Source: Actinomyces sp. oral taxon 171 str. F0337 (GTDB taxonomy: Bacteria; Actinomycetota; Actinomycetes; Actinomycetales; Actinomycetaceae). Taken from it: 64,000 nt of DNA. The number at the start of each line of letters is the position of its first letter. Position 1 is the stretch's first letter. Shown piece after piece: positions 16,905 to 24,777 of this stretch. Under the pieces are notes generated by a model. That model had not been told where the DNA came from and did no database searches. It saw nothing but the letters and a program-made list of their open reading frames with translations. The translations under genes and the position numbers were made by a program. The stretch is taken from positions 1,612,001 to 1,676,000 of the forward strand of contig NZ_CP040005.1 in NCBI RefSeq assembly GCF_005696555.1, written 5' to 3'.

Positions 16905-18086
16905 ATGTCCATGTCCTCCTCGTCCTCCCACCGGCCCCAGTCCTCCGACTCCTCGTCCTCCGTTCCACCGGACGGCGAGGTTGTGGATTCTCAGGAGGTC
17001 ACGGCTGAGAACGCCGCCGCAATCCTGGCAGCCGATGACGGCATCGATGACCCTGACGCCAATGAGACGGACCAGACGCGTCGCGGTATGCCCTCACGGC
17101 GCACGCTGCTCACGATTGGGGGGATCGCAGCCGCTGCCGTGGTCGGTACCAGTGCGTTCCTGACGATTCGACGCACCAACCAGGGAGTGATCGGGGCCCA
17201 CGAGGCACTCCCCCTGGTGATCGGTGGCGACATCTGCGCCGCACCGCTCTACGCCGCCTACCACCAGGGCTTCTTCGACGATGCGGGGCTGAAGGTCACG
17301 CTGGCACGCACCCAGCAGACCGAGGACACCAAGGACGGCGTAGGCGCCGGTAAGTACGTTGGCGCTCCGGGAATCTTCTTCTCCTGGCTGGAGCCGATCT
17401 ACAACGGCCTCAACGCCAGACTCACCGCAGGGCTCCACGCCGGCTGCCTGCGCCTGGTGGTGGGCAAGGACTCCCCGTATCAGAAGCTGGCTGATCTGAA
17501 AGGCGCCACCATCGGCGTGCCGTCACTGTCGTCATCCGCCTTCGCCTACTTCGCGATCGGACTGTCCGAGGCCGGCATCAACGTCAACCCGGACGGAGGT
17601 GACATCACGTGGCGCACAATCGATGCGGACTCCTTGGGGACCGCACTGACTGACGGCCAGGTGGACGCCGTCATGGGTTCTGACCCCGGGCCGCTGCTTC
17701 CCGTCTTCAAGGGTAAAGCCCGAGAGCTGGCCAACAACGACGCTGAGGAGTTCTGCTGCTCGGTAGCACTCAACGGGGACTTCGTACGTCAGCAGCCCAA
17801 GGAGGCCAAGGCTCTGACAGAGGCATGGCTGAAGGGCTCGGCCTACGTGCCCGACCACATCGAGGAGATCGCCAAGATCGAGGTCGACAACGACTACGTC
17901 GCCGCGGACCAGGACGTCGTCGTCCGAGTGCTCAAGACATACGGGTTCAATGCCTCGGCCTCCAGGTTCCGAGCCGCGATCGAACCCGGCATCGAGAAGT
18001 TTAAGGGAACCGGCTTCATCTCATCCGACGTCTCCGCCCGGAAGCTGACCGACACCGTCGTCGCCGACCTCGGCATCAAGGACTGA
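16905..18086 (+). CDS. ABC transporter substrate-binding protein (SsuA/TauA/NMT1-like)
   Basis: 393 aa. A Ser-rich cytoplasmic stretch (1-60) precedes a twin-arginine signal at about 66-90 (SRRTLLTIGGIAAAAVVGTS). No lipobox Cys is present, so export is probably by Tat. The mature part has the periplasmic-binding features LVIGGDICAAPLYAAYHQGF and GLKVTL, then DLKGATIGVPSLSSSAFAYF and VDAVMGSDPGPLLPVF. This family binds sulfonates, taurine or thiamine precursors. The Cys leader peptide upstream argues for a sulfur compound. ATG 16905 is preceded by AGGAGA at 5-nt spacing; the frame's earlier ATG at 16872 lacks one. The permease starts 6 nt after the stop. Confidence 0.88.
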   Translation: MSMSSSSSHRPQSSDSSSSVPPDGEVVDSQEVTAENAAAILAADDGIDDPDANETDQTRRGMPSRRTLLTIGGIAAAAVVGTSAFLTIRRTNQGVIGAHEALPLVIGGDICAAPLYAAYHQGFFDDAGLKVTLARTQQTEDTKDGVGAGKYVGAPGIFFSWLEPIYNGLNARLTAGLHAGCLRLVVGKDSPYQKLADLKGATIGVPSLSSSAFAYFAIGLSEAGINVNPDGGDITWRTIDADSLGTALTDGQVDAVMGSDPGPLLPVFKGKARELANNDAEEFCCSVALNGDFVRQQPKEAKALTEAWLKGSAYVPDHIEEIAKIEVDNDYVAADQDVVVRVLKTYGFNASASRFRAAIEPGIEKFKGTGFISSDVSARKLTDTVVADLGIKD

Positions 18087-18092
18087 CTGACC

Positions 18093-19169
18093 ATGCCCAC
18101 TGAGGTGAGACCCACGACCACATCGACCACATCCGTCAAGCCCATCGACGACGGGCATCAACAACCGCACTCCTCCACATCCGGGCGGAGCGCACCAGAC
18201 GATCGCCGTTCCAGCACAGGCTCTCTTGCGAGCACCACAGCACTGTTCCTGTGGCTGGCTTACCTGGTCATCATCGTTGCCCTGCCGGAGGCAGACCTTC
18301 TCCGCAAGGAGTCCACCACTCCAGTCACAGTCCTTGCCGGGACATGGCTGATCACCCTGATCGCTTGGACACTCACAGCACGGGTCCGACCGGCCTCCTC
18401 AGCCGCGACGTCGCTGACGCACTTCCTGCCCTGGATCAACGCCGCCGGCACATGGTTCATCGTCTGGCAGCTGACGACATCCAAGCTCGGACTGCTCACA
18501 CCCCCGTACTTCGCCGCCCCAGAAGTACTCATCGCCTCCTTCCTCGGTGACTGGAGGCTGCTACTCAGCTGCCTGGGCGCCTCGGCGATGCTCTTCATCA
18601 TCGGGTACACGGCTGGATCGGTGCTGGGGTTCTTCACCGGACTGCTCATGGGCTGGTCGAGGCGCGCCGACTACTGGCTTCATCCGCTCCTTCAGACCAT
18701 TGGCCCGGTTCCTGCGGCCTCGCTCCTTCCGCTGGCGCTGCTGCTGCTTCCGACGACATACGCCTCAGCAGCCTTCATCGTCGGCTTCGGAGCCTGGTTC
18801 CCCATGGCGACCATGACCCGCGCGGGCGTGCGCTCCGTGCGCCGCGACTACATCGACATGGCCCGCACACTGGGAGCAGATGAGCTCTTCCTCATCAGAC
18901 GGGTGGCTGTGCCCTCGGCGCTACCGGACATGCTCACCGGCCTGTTCACAGGCCTGGGCACCTCGCTCGCCGCTCTTATGACCGCCGAGCTGACCGGCGT
19001 CGACAAGGGCCTGGCCTGGTACATCAACTGGGTCAAGGGATGGGCGGACTACCCCCGGATGTACGTGGGCCTCGTCATCCTGGTGGCCTTCTGCCGCACG
19101 CTCATGGTCCTGCTGTTCAAGATCCGCTCCTCGCTGCTGGCATGGCAGCAGAACCTTGTGAGGTGGTGA
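18093..19169 (+). CDS. ABC transporter permease (SsuC/TauC-like)
   Basis: 358 aa. A polar, Ser/Thr-rich N-terminus of about 45 residues is followed by seven or so hydrophobic segments, the first being TALFLWLAYLVIIVALPEADL. The binding-protein-dependent permease signature with the EAA-like loop is seen around DMARTLGADELFLIRRVAVPSALPDMLTGLFTGLGTSLAA. The last helix is GLVILVAFCRTLMVLLF. It forms the membrane channel with the ATPase encoded 4 nt downstream. An N-terminal extension containing two extra predicted helices is longer than in typical SsuC (about 260 aa). Confidence 0.88.
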   Translation: MPTEVRPTTTSTTSVKPIDDGHQQPHSSTSGRSAPDDRRSSTGSLASTTALFLWLAYLVIIVALPEADLLRKESTTPVTVLAGTWLITLIAWTLTARVRPASSAATSLTHFLPWINAAGTWFIVWQLTTSKLGLLTPPYFAAPEVLIASFLGDWRLLLSCLGASAMLFIIGYTAGSVLGFFTGLLMGWSRRADYWLHPLLQTIGPVPAASLLPLALLLLPTTYASAAFIVGFGAWFPMATMTRAGVRSVRRDYIDMARTLGADELFLIRRVAVPSALPDMLTGLFTGLGTSLAALMTAELTGVDKGLAWYINWVKGWADYPRMYVGLVILVAFCRTLMVLLFKIRSSLLAWQQNLVRW

Positions 19170-19173
19170 ACCG

Positions 19174-20055
19174 ATGTCTGCTGGTTCTACAACGGCTGCC
19201 GTCACGCCGCAGGTCTCGCCCCCGTCAGTCCCCCGAGGCGCACAGGTCGAGCTCACTGGTGTGTCCCACCGCTACCCCTTGTTCCACGACCTGGAGCACG
19301 GATGGCTCCATCTGCTGCTGCGCCAGGTCTCCCCCGCTGCGAGGGCGCGCTATGATGCAGAGACCGCCAAGCCGAATCAGCTCCCCGTGCTCGACGACAT
19401 CGACCTGACGGTCGCCCCCGGCGAATTCGTCTCGCTGGTGGGACCATCCGGGTGCGGCAAGTCCACGATCCTCAGACTGCTGGCCGGGCTGGAGCAGCCT
19501 GTCGAGGGCCGCGTCACCGTCGACTCCAAGCAGGTCACCGGACCTTCGCCCCTGCGCGCGCTCGCGTTCCAGGACGCCACTCTGCTGCCTTGGAGGACCG
19601 TGCGGGACAACGTCGCCCTGGGCCCTGAGGCGAGAAACCGTAGGGAGCGCGACCAGCGGAGAGTGGAGGCCGCCCTGCAGATCGTGGGGCTGCGGGACTT
19701 CGCCGAGGCCTACCCCGCCACGCTCTCAGGCGGTATGGCTCAACGGGCGTCGCTGGCCCGGGCCCTGGTCAACCGGCCCCGGCTGTTCCTCCTGGATGAG
19801 CCCCTGGGCAAGCTCGATGCCCTGACACGCCTCCAGCTTCAGGACGAGATCCTTAAGCTGTGGGAGTCTCAACGCTTCACGGCCGTCCTGGTCACCCACG
19901 ACGTCGACGAGGCCCTGCGCCTTTCCAACCGAGTGGTCGTCCTGTCCGAGCGCCCCGCGCGCATCGTCGCCGACATTGAGGTGCCCCAGCGCGACGAGTC
20001 AAGTGACGAGGTCCGCCGGCTGCGTCACAAGATCCTCAGCCTGCTGGGGCGGTGA
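19174..20055 (+). CDS. ABC transporter ATP-binding protein (SsuB/TauB-like)
   Basis: 293 aa. Walker A is GPSGCGKST at about 90-98. The Q-loop segment is ALAFQDATLLPWRTVRDN, the signature is LSGGMAQRASLARAL, Walker B is LFLLDEPLGKLD, and the switch His is in VTHDVDEAL. These are typical of nitrate/sulfonate/taurine-type ATPases. Residues about 30-65 (FHDLEHGWLHLLLRQVSPAA) are an insertion between the first beta strand and the Walker A region, not usual in SsuB. GAGGTGG lies 7 nt before ATG 19174. Last gene of the transporter operon. Confidence 0.9.
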   Translation: MSAGSTTAAVTPQVSPPSVPRGAQVELTGVSHRYPLFHDLEHGWLHLLLRQVSPAARARYDAETAKPNQLPVLDDIDLTVAPGEFVSLVGPSGCGKSTILRLLAGLEQPVEGRVTVDSKQVTGPSPLRALAFQDATLLPWRTVRDNVALGPEARNRRERDQRRVEAALQIVGLRDFAEAYPATLSGGMAQRASLARALVNRPRLFLLDEPLGKLDALTRLQLQDEILKLWESQRFTAVLVTHDVDEALRLSNRVVVLSERPARIVADIEVPQRDESSDEVRRLRHKILSLLGR

Positions 20056-20171
20056 ACGGGCCACGAGACCGACCTCACCTGTGATCCAGCCCGTGGAGCG
20101 CGGAGTGCCATCGATTCTCACGTAGCCTGGGCGCAGGAGCGATCCGTGCCCTGTTGACCCCGTTCGGGTCC

Positions 20172-20192
20172 TGCCGCACCCGGTGTGCGGCA
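20172..20192 (+). terminator. 8-bp hairpin after the transporter operon
   Basis: TGCCGCAC (20172-20179), loop CCGGT, GTGCGGCA (20185-20192). It lies 117 nt after the ATPase stop codon. It could be the operon terminator or the first stem of the structured helicase leader. No T-tract is present. Confidence 0.45.
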
Positions 20193-20230
20193 CGAGCATC
20201 CCGTGAGTCTGTGCGTGTTAGCCCATGAGT

Positions 20231-20343
20231 CACCCGGCCAGTCCGGGTGCGGGGCGAGTGTGGTGGGCCAGGTACGGCAAAGAGCGGAGGACAAAAGGTC
20301 CTCCCCCACACTCCGCCGCGGTCCCCACCATCTTCACGGGGAC
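20231..20343 (+). promoter_or_regulatory. Structured 5' leader of the DEAD-box helicase gene
   Basis: Three perfect stems lie in series: CACCCGG/CCGGGTG (20231-20249), GGAGGAC/GTCCTCC with an A-rich loop (20286-20304) and GTCCCC/GGGGAC (20321-20343). GAGTGTGG (20256-20263) can also pair with CCACACTC (20306-20313), enclosing the middle hairpin. The last stem ends 17 nt before ATG 20361. Helicase mRNAs are often controlled through such leaders (cold response, autoregulation). No known riboswitch or protein-binding consensus was recognised. Nothing else is visible in the 20056-20360 gap. Confidence 0.45.
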
Positions 20344-20360
20344 AGATATGGGAAAACTTC

Positions 20361-22946
20361 ATGACTACCTCCTCCAGCAGCACTGTGCCCGGCGCCTCCG
20401 ACGATGCCCAGGGCACCGACAGCAAGGGCCCTCTGAGTCTCGACGCGCTCTTCTCCGCCGAGCTCTCCGGCGGTCGGCCGGCCAGGACCGATGAGGACGA
20501 CGCCGTTGTCGCGCCGCACCACTCCGACGACGCTCACTCCTCCCCTGAGGACTTCGCCACCCCCGCCTCCTCCGACTCCCCCGAGGACCCTGAGGACGTC
20601 GACCACGAGGACGAGGCGGACGACGTCGACCAGAACCGCCCCGAGGCCGACCCGGAGGACGGCATTGACGACTCCGATGAGGACGACGGCGTTGACATCG
20701 ATGAGGACGAGGTCGACGGCCACACCCCCTTCATCGACAGCGACTCTGATACCGATGGCCACAGGCACGCCGACGAGCACGCCCCGTCCCCGCACAACCG
20801 GGACAAGGGCGAGGTGAAGGCGGATCAGAAGGACGAAGGCATCACCTTCACCGACCTGGGTCTTCCCAGGGACCTGCTCAAGGCCGTCACCGACATGGGC
20901 TTCGTGACGCCGACCGCCATCCAGAAGGAGGCGATCCCGGTCCTGCTGGCCGGCCGAGACGTTGTCGGCGTCGCCCAGACCGGAACCGGCAAGACGGCGG
21001 CCTTCGGTCTGCCGCTGCTCGACGCCGTCGACTCCCGTGACAGCGTGGTCCAGGCACTCGTCCTGGCCCCCACCCGTGAGCTCGCGCTCCAGAGCGCCGA
21101 GGCCATCACCGATATGGCCGCCCGTTCCCGCGGTCTGGACGTGGTGGCCGTCTACGGCGGCGCCCCCTACGGCCCTCAGATCGGCGCGCTCAAGGGCGGC
21201 GCCCAGGTCGTCGTCGGCACTCCCGGACGCGTCATCGACCTCATTGACAAGGGTGCGCTCCAGCTCGACGACGTGCGCTACTTCGTCCTGGACGAGGCCG
21301 ATGAGATGCTGCGCATGGGCTTCGCCGAGGACGTCGAGACGATTGCTCAGTCCCTTCCCACTGATCGGCGCACCGCCCTGTTCTCCGCGACGATGCCTCC
21401 GGCCATCCAGGCCGTGGCGCGCCAGCACCTCCACGAACCCGTTCAGGTAGAGGTCTCCAGGCCGGCCTCCACCGTCGCCACCGTCCACCAGACCTACGCG
21501 GTGGTTCCCTTCCGCCACAAGATCGGCGCCGTCTCCCGGGTCCTGGCCGTCACCGACGCCGAGGCCGCCATCGTCTTCGTACGGACCAAGTCCACGGCCG
21601 AGGACGTCGCCATCGAGCTGGCAGGCCGGGGCATCCAGGCAGCCGCGATCTCCGGTGACGTGCCTCAGCGCGAGCGCGAGCGTCTGGTGGAGCGGCTGCG
21701 CGCCGGCACCCTTGACGTGCTGGTGGCCACCGACGTGGCCGCCCGAGGGCTGGACGTGGACCGCATCGGACTGGTCGTCAACTTCGACGTGCCCCGTGAG
21801 GCCGAGGCCTACGTGCACCGTATCGGCCGCACGGGCCGCGCCGGCCGCCACGGTGAGGCCGTCACCTTCCTGACCCCCAAGGAGAAGGGCAAGCTCCGCC
21901 AGATCGAGCGCCTTACCGGCAGCCGTCTGGAGGAGATCACCCTGCCCTCCCCCGCGGACGTCTCCGAGCACCGCGCTCGCAAGCTCCTGTCCAAGGCCGC
22001 CGCGCGTCACGAGCGCGGTCGTCTGGACATGTACCTGCCGCTGGTCACCGACTGCGCCCAGGAGCTGGACATTGACGTTGAGGAGCTGGCGGCGACGCTG
22101 CTGGCCCTGGCCGTGGGTGATGAGGGCCCGCGCAGGCGTGAGGACCGTGGCGGTGAGCGCCCCCAGCGCGCCCGCAGGGAGGAGAACCTCGACTCCGAGG
22201 GGACCTTTCTGTCGGCATCCTTCGAAGGTGGGCGCGAGAAGAACCGTCGTGGCGACCGGGGCGACCGGGGAGAGGGGCGCCGTTCGGCCACGCGTTCCGG
22301 ACGCCGCGAGCACGAGGGCCCTGGGACCGTCTACCGTGTCGAGGTGGGGCACCGAGACCGGGTCCTTCCCGGCGCGATCGTCGGCGCCCTGGCCAACGAG
22401 GGCGGGATCGAGGGCTCCGACATCGGCAAGATCGACATCCTTCAGTCCTTCTCCCTGGTCACGATCTACGCCGAACTCAGCCCCGAGCAGCTGAGCGTCA
22501 TGGGACGGGCGACCTTTGCCGGCCGCGAGCTGCGGATCCGCCCCGATGAGGGGCCGGGTCACGGCTGGTCCGGCCCCAACGGCGCAGAGCGCCGTCCCAA
22601 GTGGCGTGACTGGGACGACCGCAAGGACCGCAGTGAGCGCGGCGAACGGCCGGACCGTGGTTTCCGCCCCCGCCGTGATGACGGTGAGCGCGGTTGGAAG
22701 GACCGTGACGGGCGCGGCGGCAGGGGCGGTTACGACCGCTCGGACCGTGCGGACCGCCGTGACAACCGTCGGTGGGAGGACCGCCGTGGCAACCGGGACG
22801 GCTTCCGCGGGCGGCGCGAGGACCGGGGTGGTCGCGGCTACGACCGTGACGGCTACCGGGACGACCGCCATGGCTACAGTGAGCGCAACCAGAACCGCTT
22901 CGGCGGCAACCGGGGCGGCTTCCGCGGCCGGCGCGGCGACCGCTGA
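20361..22946 (+). CDS. DEAD-box ATP-dependent RNA helicase (DeaD/CsdA-like)
   Basis: 861 aa. An unusually long acidic, low-complexity N-terminus (about 1-160, Asp/Glu/Ser-rich) precedes the helicase core. The Q motif is FTDLGLPRDLLKAV...TPTAIQ, motif I is AQTGTGKTAA, motif II is VLDEADEML, motif III is SAT, and motif VI is HRIGRTGRAGR. A DbpA-type RNA-binding domain follows at about 655-730 (YRVEVGHRDRVLPGAIVGAL). The tail (730-861) is a basic RGG/DRxG-rich region. Such helicases unwind structured RNA in ribosome assembly and mRNA decay, especially in the cold. The frame is open to 20247, but ATG 20361 lies after the leader hairpins. Convergent with the GTPase gene. Confidence 0.93.
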   Translation: MTTSSSSTVPGASDDAQGTDSKGPLSLDALFSAELSGGRPARTDEDDAVVAPHHSDDAHSSPEDFATPASSDSPEDPEDVDHEDEADDVDQNRPEADPEDGIDDSDEDDGVDIDEDEVDGHTPFIDSDSDTDGHRHADEHAPSPHNRDKGEVKADQKDEGITFTDLGLPRDLLKAVTDMGFVTPTAIQKEAIPVLLAGRDVVGVAQTGTGKTAAFGLPLLDAVDSRDSVVQALVLAPTRELALQSAEAITDMAARSRGLDVVAVYGGAPYGPQIGALKGGAQVVVGTPGRVIDLIDKGALQLDDVRYFVLDEADEMLRMGFAEDVETIAQSLPTDRRTALFSATMPPAIQAVARQHLHEPVQVEVSRPASTVATVHQTYAVVPFRHKIGAVSRVLAVTDAEAAIVFVRTKSTAEDVAIELAGRGIQAAAISGDVPQRERERLVERLRAGTLDVLVATDVAARGLDVDRIGLVVNFDVPREAEAYVHRIGRTGRAGRHGEAVTFLTPKEKGKLRQIERLTGSRLEEITLPSPADVSEHRARKLLSKAAARHERGRLDMYLPLVTDCAQELDIDVEELAATLLALAVGDEGPRRREDRGGERPQRARREENLDSEGTFLSASFEGGREKNRRGDRGDRGEGRRSATRSGRREHEGPGTVYRVEVGHRDRVLPGAIVGALANEGGIEGSDIGKIDILQSFSLVTIYAELSPEQLSVMGRATFAGRELRIRPDEGPGHGWSGPNGAERRPKWRDWDDRKDRSERGERPDRGFRPRRDDGERGWKDRDGRGGRGGYDRSDRADRRDNRRWEDRRGNRDGFRGRREDRGGRGYDRDGYRDDRHGYSERNQNRFGGNRGGFRGRRGDR

Positions 22947-22973
22947 ACGCCTCACAGCATCCACACTCGCGGC

Positions 22974-23004
22974 GGCGGGATGACCACATACGTGTCACCC
23001 CGCC
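22974..23004. terminator. Bidirectional hairpin between convergent helicase and GTPase genes
   Basis: GGCGGGATGAC (22974-22984) and GTCACCCCGCC (22994-23004) pair with one mismatch, which becomes a G-U pair in the minus-strand RNA. The loop is 9 nt. It starts 28 nt after the helicase stop and ends 57 nt before the GTPase stop. No T-tract is present. Confidence 0.6.
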
Positions 23005-23061
23005 CCGTCGTATGCCCGCCCCGGTGTCCAATCCGGGTGTCCGTTCCGAGTGGGAGCTGTC

Positions 23062-24777
23062 TTACTCACGCGAGTCGGAATGGGCGGCCAGCCGGTGGAG
23101 GACCTGCGCCAGCTCGGTCCATCCGCTGGTCTCGGCCGTCAGTGGCTCGACGATCTTGACGTTCACGACCTCATCGGTGGCACGGCGCAAGCGGTCGATG
23201 ATCCGTCTGCTGTGATGCCTGGCCTGAAGGCGGGCCAAGAACGTTCCCAGACCTGCCAGGACCAGTCCGAGCAGCAGACCTCCGAGCAGGAGGATGGTGG
23301 GCCAGGGAACTCCCCCCCAGCGGGGAACGTCGATGCTGATGATCAGGAGGTAGTCCTCCAGGACGTGAATAGCCACCAGCCACAGCCCACCGATCAGTGC
23401 CGTCAGTGCGGTCACCCACTGCAGCACGTTCGCGACGCGCCACCAGGCCGGGCGCTTCCAGCCCCCGTAGTCCACCGCGGCCACAGCCAGATCCAGAGGC
23501 TCGGCGAGGCTCTCAGCACGCTCGTCGCTGCGCAGAACGGCCTGAGCGGCCAGGTCACCGGGCAGTCCGGAGCAGGCCGCCACGGCATAGACGTGGGCAC
23601 TGCTGCGCAGCCTGCCCGTTGCTGCAGGTCCTGCGGGGGGCAGGGAGCTGAGGTCGATGGCACCGGGCACCGTGCCCCCATCGAGCCGTTCTCCGTCTCC
23701 GGCCCCCGGTGCAGGTGGGCGCCTGGTTCCCAGGTGGAGGGCTCGGAGCGGGTCACGTCGCAGGTGTGCGACCCACCGCAGCCAGAACCAGCCGACGCGG
23801 GTATGTGCCCGGTGACGGTCCGATCCTTCGACCGCCTGCGAGACGACGTCGACTCCGGCGAGGCTCGCGGCCGCCTGTCGGAGCGCGTGCAGGGGCTGAC
23901 CTACCTGCGGCGTCTGCTGAGCGGCCGGGACCGGCTCACCTGCAGCTGGAGCAGGTGGAGCAATGAGCCCTGTCCGCTCTCCCATGTCACCGGCTGCACG
24001 CCGGGCGTGGGCGACAAGGCTTCGAGCGCTGGCCAGCCTGTTCGAGGCGACCGAGGCCACAGCGTGTGCCAGATTCTCAACGCCCTCTCCGGTGCGGGCG
24101 CTGACGGGAACCACGGAGACGGATCCAAGGCCCTCGTGGTCCAGGATCCTCCTCAGGTCCCTAAGCACTGCGTCCCGGCTCTCAAGGTCGAGCCGATCCA
24201 CCTGGTTGAGGGCGACCACCATGACCTCGGCATGCGCCGCCATGGGAATGAGGAAGTCGCGATGAACGACGCCGTCGGCGTACTTCTCCGGATCGAGGAC
24301 CCACACCAGGACGTCGACCTTGCCCGCCATGCGCTGGGCGATGGCCCGGTGCGCGGGTTCGTCGGAGTCGATGTCGGGCAGATCGACCAGCACCGTGGTC
24401 TCGCCCAGGGCCCAGCCGCCATCGACGCGCGCCCTGTGGCCGATGGCGAGCCAGTCCAACAGCTCAGCGGCCTCGACAGCCGTATCCGGGACGACGGCGA
24501 GGGGCTGGGTGGTCGTCGGACGGGTACGGGCGGTACGGGACACCTCGGAGCCGGTCAGGGCGTTGGTGAGGCTGGACTTGCCCGAGCCGGTCGCCCCGAG
24601 AAGGGCGGCCACCGTGGTCTCCGGCGCCAGACGCCGACGGTGGGAGGCCTGCGCGAGGACATCCCGGGCCTGAGTGAGCTCGTCACGCAGACCGAGCTGC
24701 TCGCCCAGGTTGACAGCCCTCTCCAGGTCCTCGAGAACCAGCGGTAGGTCTAACGCGCCGGAACGGTCAGTGGTCAC
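23062..24777 (-). CDS. Membrane-associated dynamin-like/YfjP-type GTPase (second of pair)
   Basis: 571 aa. The GTPase domain (about 50-220) has G1 LGATGSGKSS, a Thr-rich G2 (RTRPTTTQPL), G3 VDLPDIDSD and G4 NQVD. A long middle part is followed by two hydrophobic stretches near residues 455-530 (VTALTALIGGLWLVAIHVL and PTILLLGGLLLGLVLAGL), then an amphipathic C-terminal helix. This is consistent with a bacterial dynamin-like protein that binds or remodels membrane. The GTG start at 24777 overlaps the stop of the 24774-26570 gene as GTGA. The adjacent paralog suggests a hetero-oligomeric pair, as in DynA/DynB-type systems. No exact family was identified. Confidence 0.8.
   Translation of the reverse strand: MTTDRSGALDLPLVLEDLERAVNLGEQLGLRDELTQARDVLAQASHRRRLAPETTVAALLGATGSGKSSLTNALTGSEVSRTARTRPTTTQPLAVVPDTAVEAAELLDWLAIGHRARVDGGWALGETTVLVDLPDIDSDEPAHRAIAQRMAGKVDVLVWVLDPEKYADGVVHRDFLIPMAAHAEVMVVALNQVDRLDLESRDAVLRDLRRILDHEGLGSVSVVPVSARTGEGVENLAHAVASVASNRLASARSLVAHARRAAGDMGERTGLIAPPAPAAGEPVPAAQQTPQVGQPLHALRQAAASLAGVDVVSQAVEGSDRHRAHTRVGWFWLRWVAHLRRDPLRALHLGTRRPPAPGAGDGERLDGGTVPGAIDLSSLPPAGPAATGRLRSSAHVYAVAACSGLPGDLAAQAVLRSDERAESLAEPLDLAVAAVDYGGWKRPAWWRVANVLQWVTALTALIGGLWLVAIHVLEDYLLIISIDVPRWGGVPWPTILLLGGLLLGLVLAGLGTFLARLQARHHSRRIIDRLRRATDEVVNVKIVEPLTAETSGWTELAQVLHRLAAHSDSRE

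Noticed and set aside
20334..22964. 876-codon open frame antisense to the RNA helicase
   Set aside because: The plus strand carries clear DEAD-box motifs; the minus frame is Val/Ala/Gly-rich low-complexity sequence typical of GC-rich antisense shadows.
23050..24747. 565-codon plus-strand frame across the second GTPase
   Set aside because: The minus strand has intact G motifs; the plus frame does not resemble a protein family.
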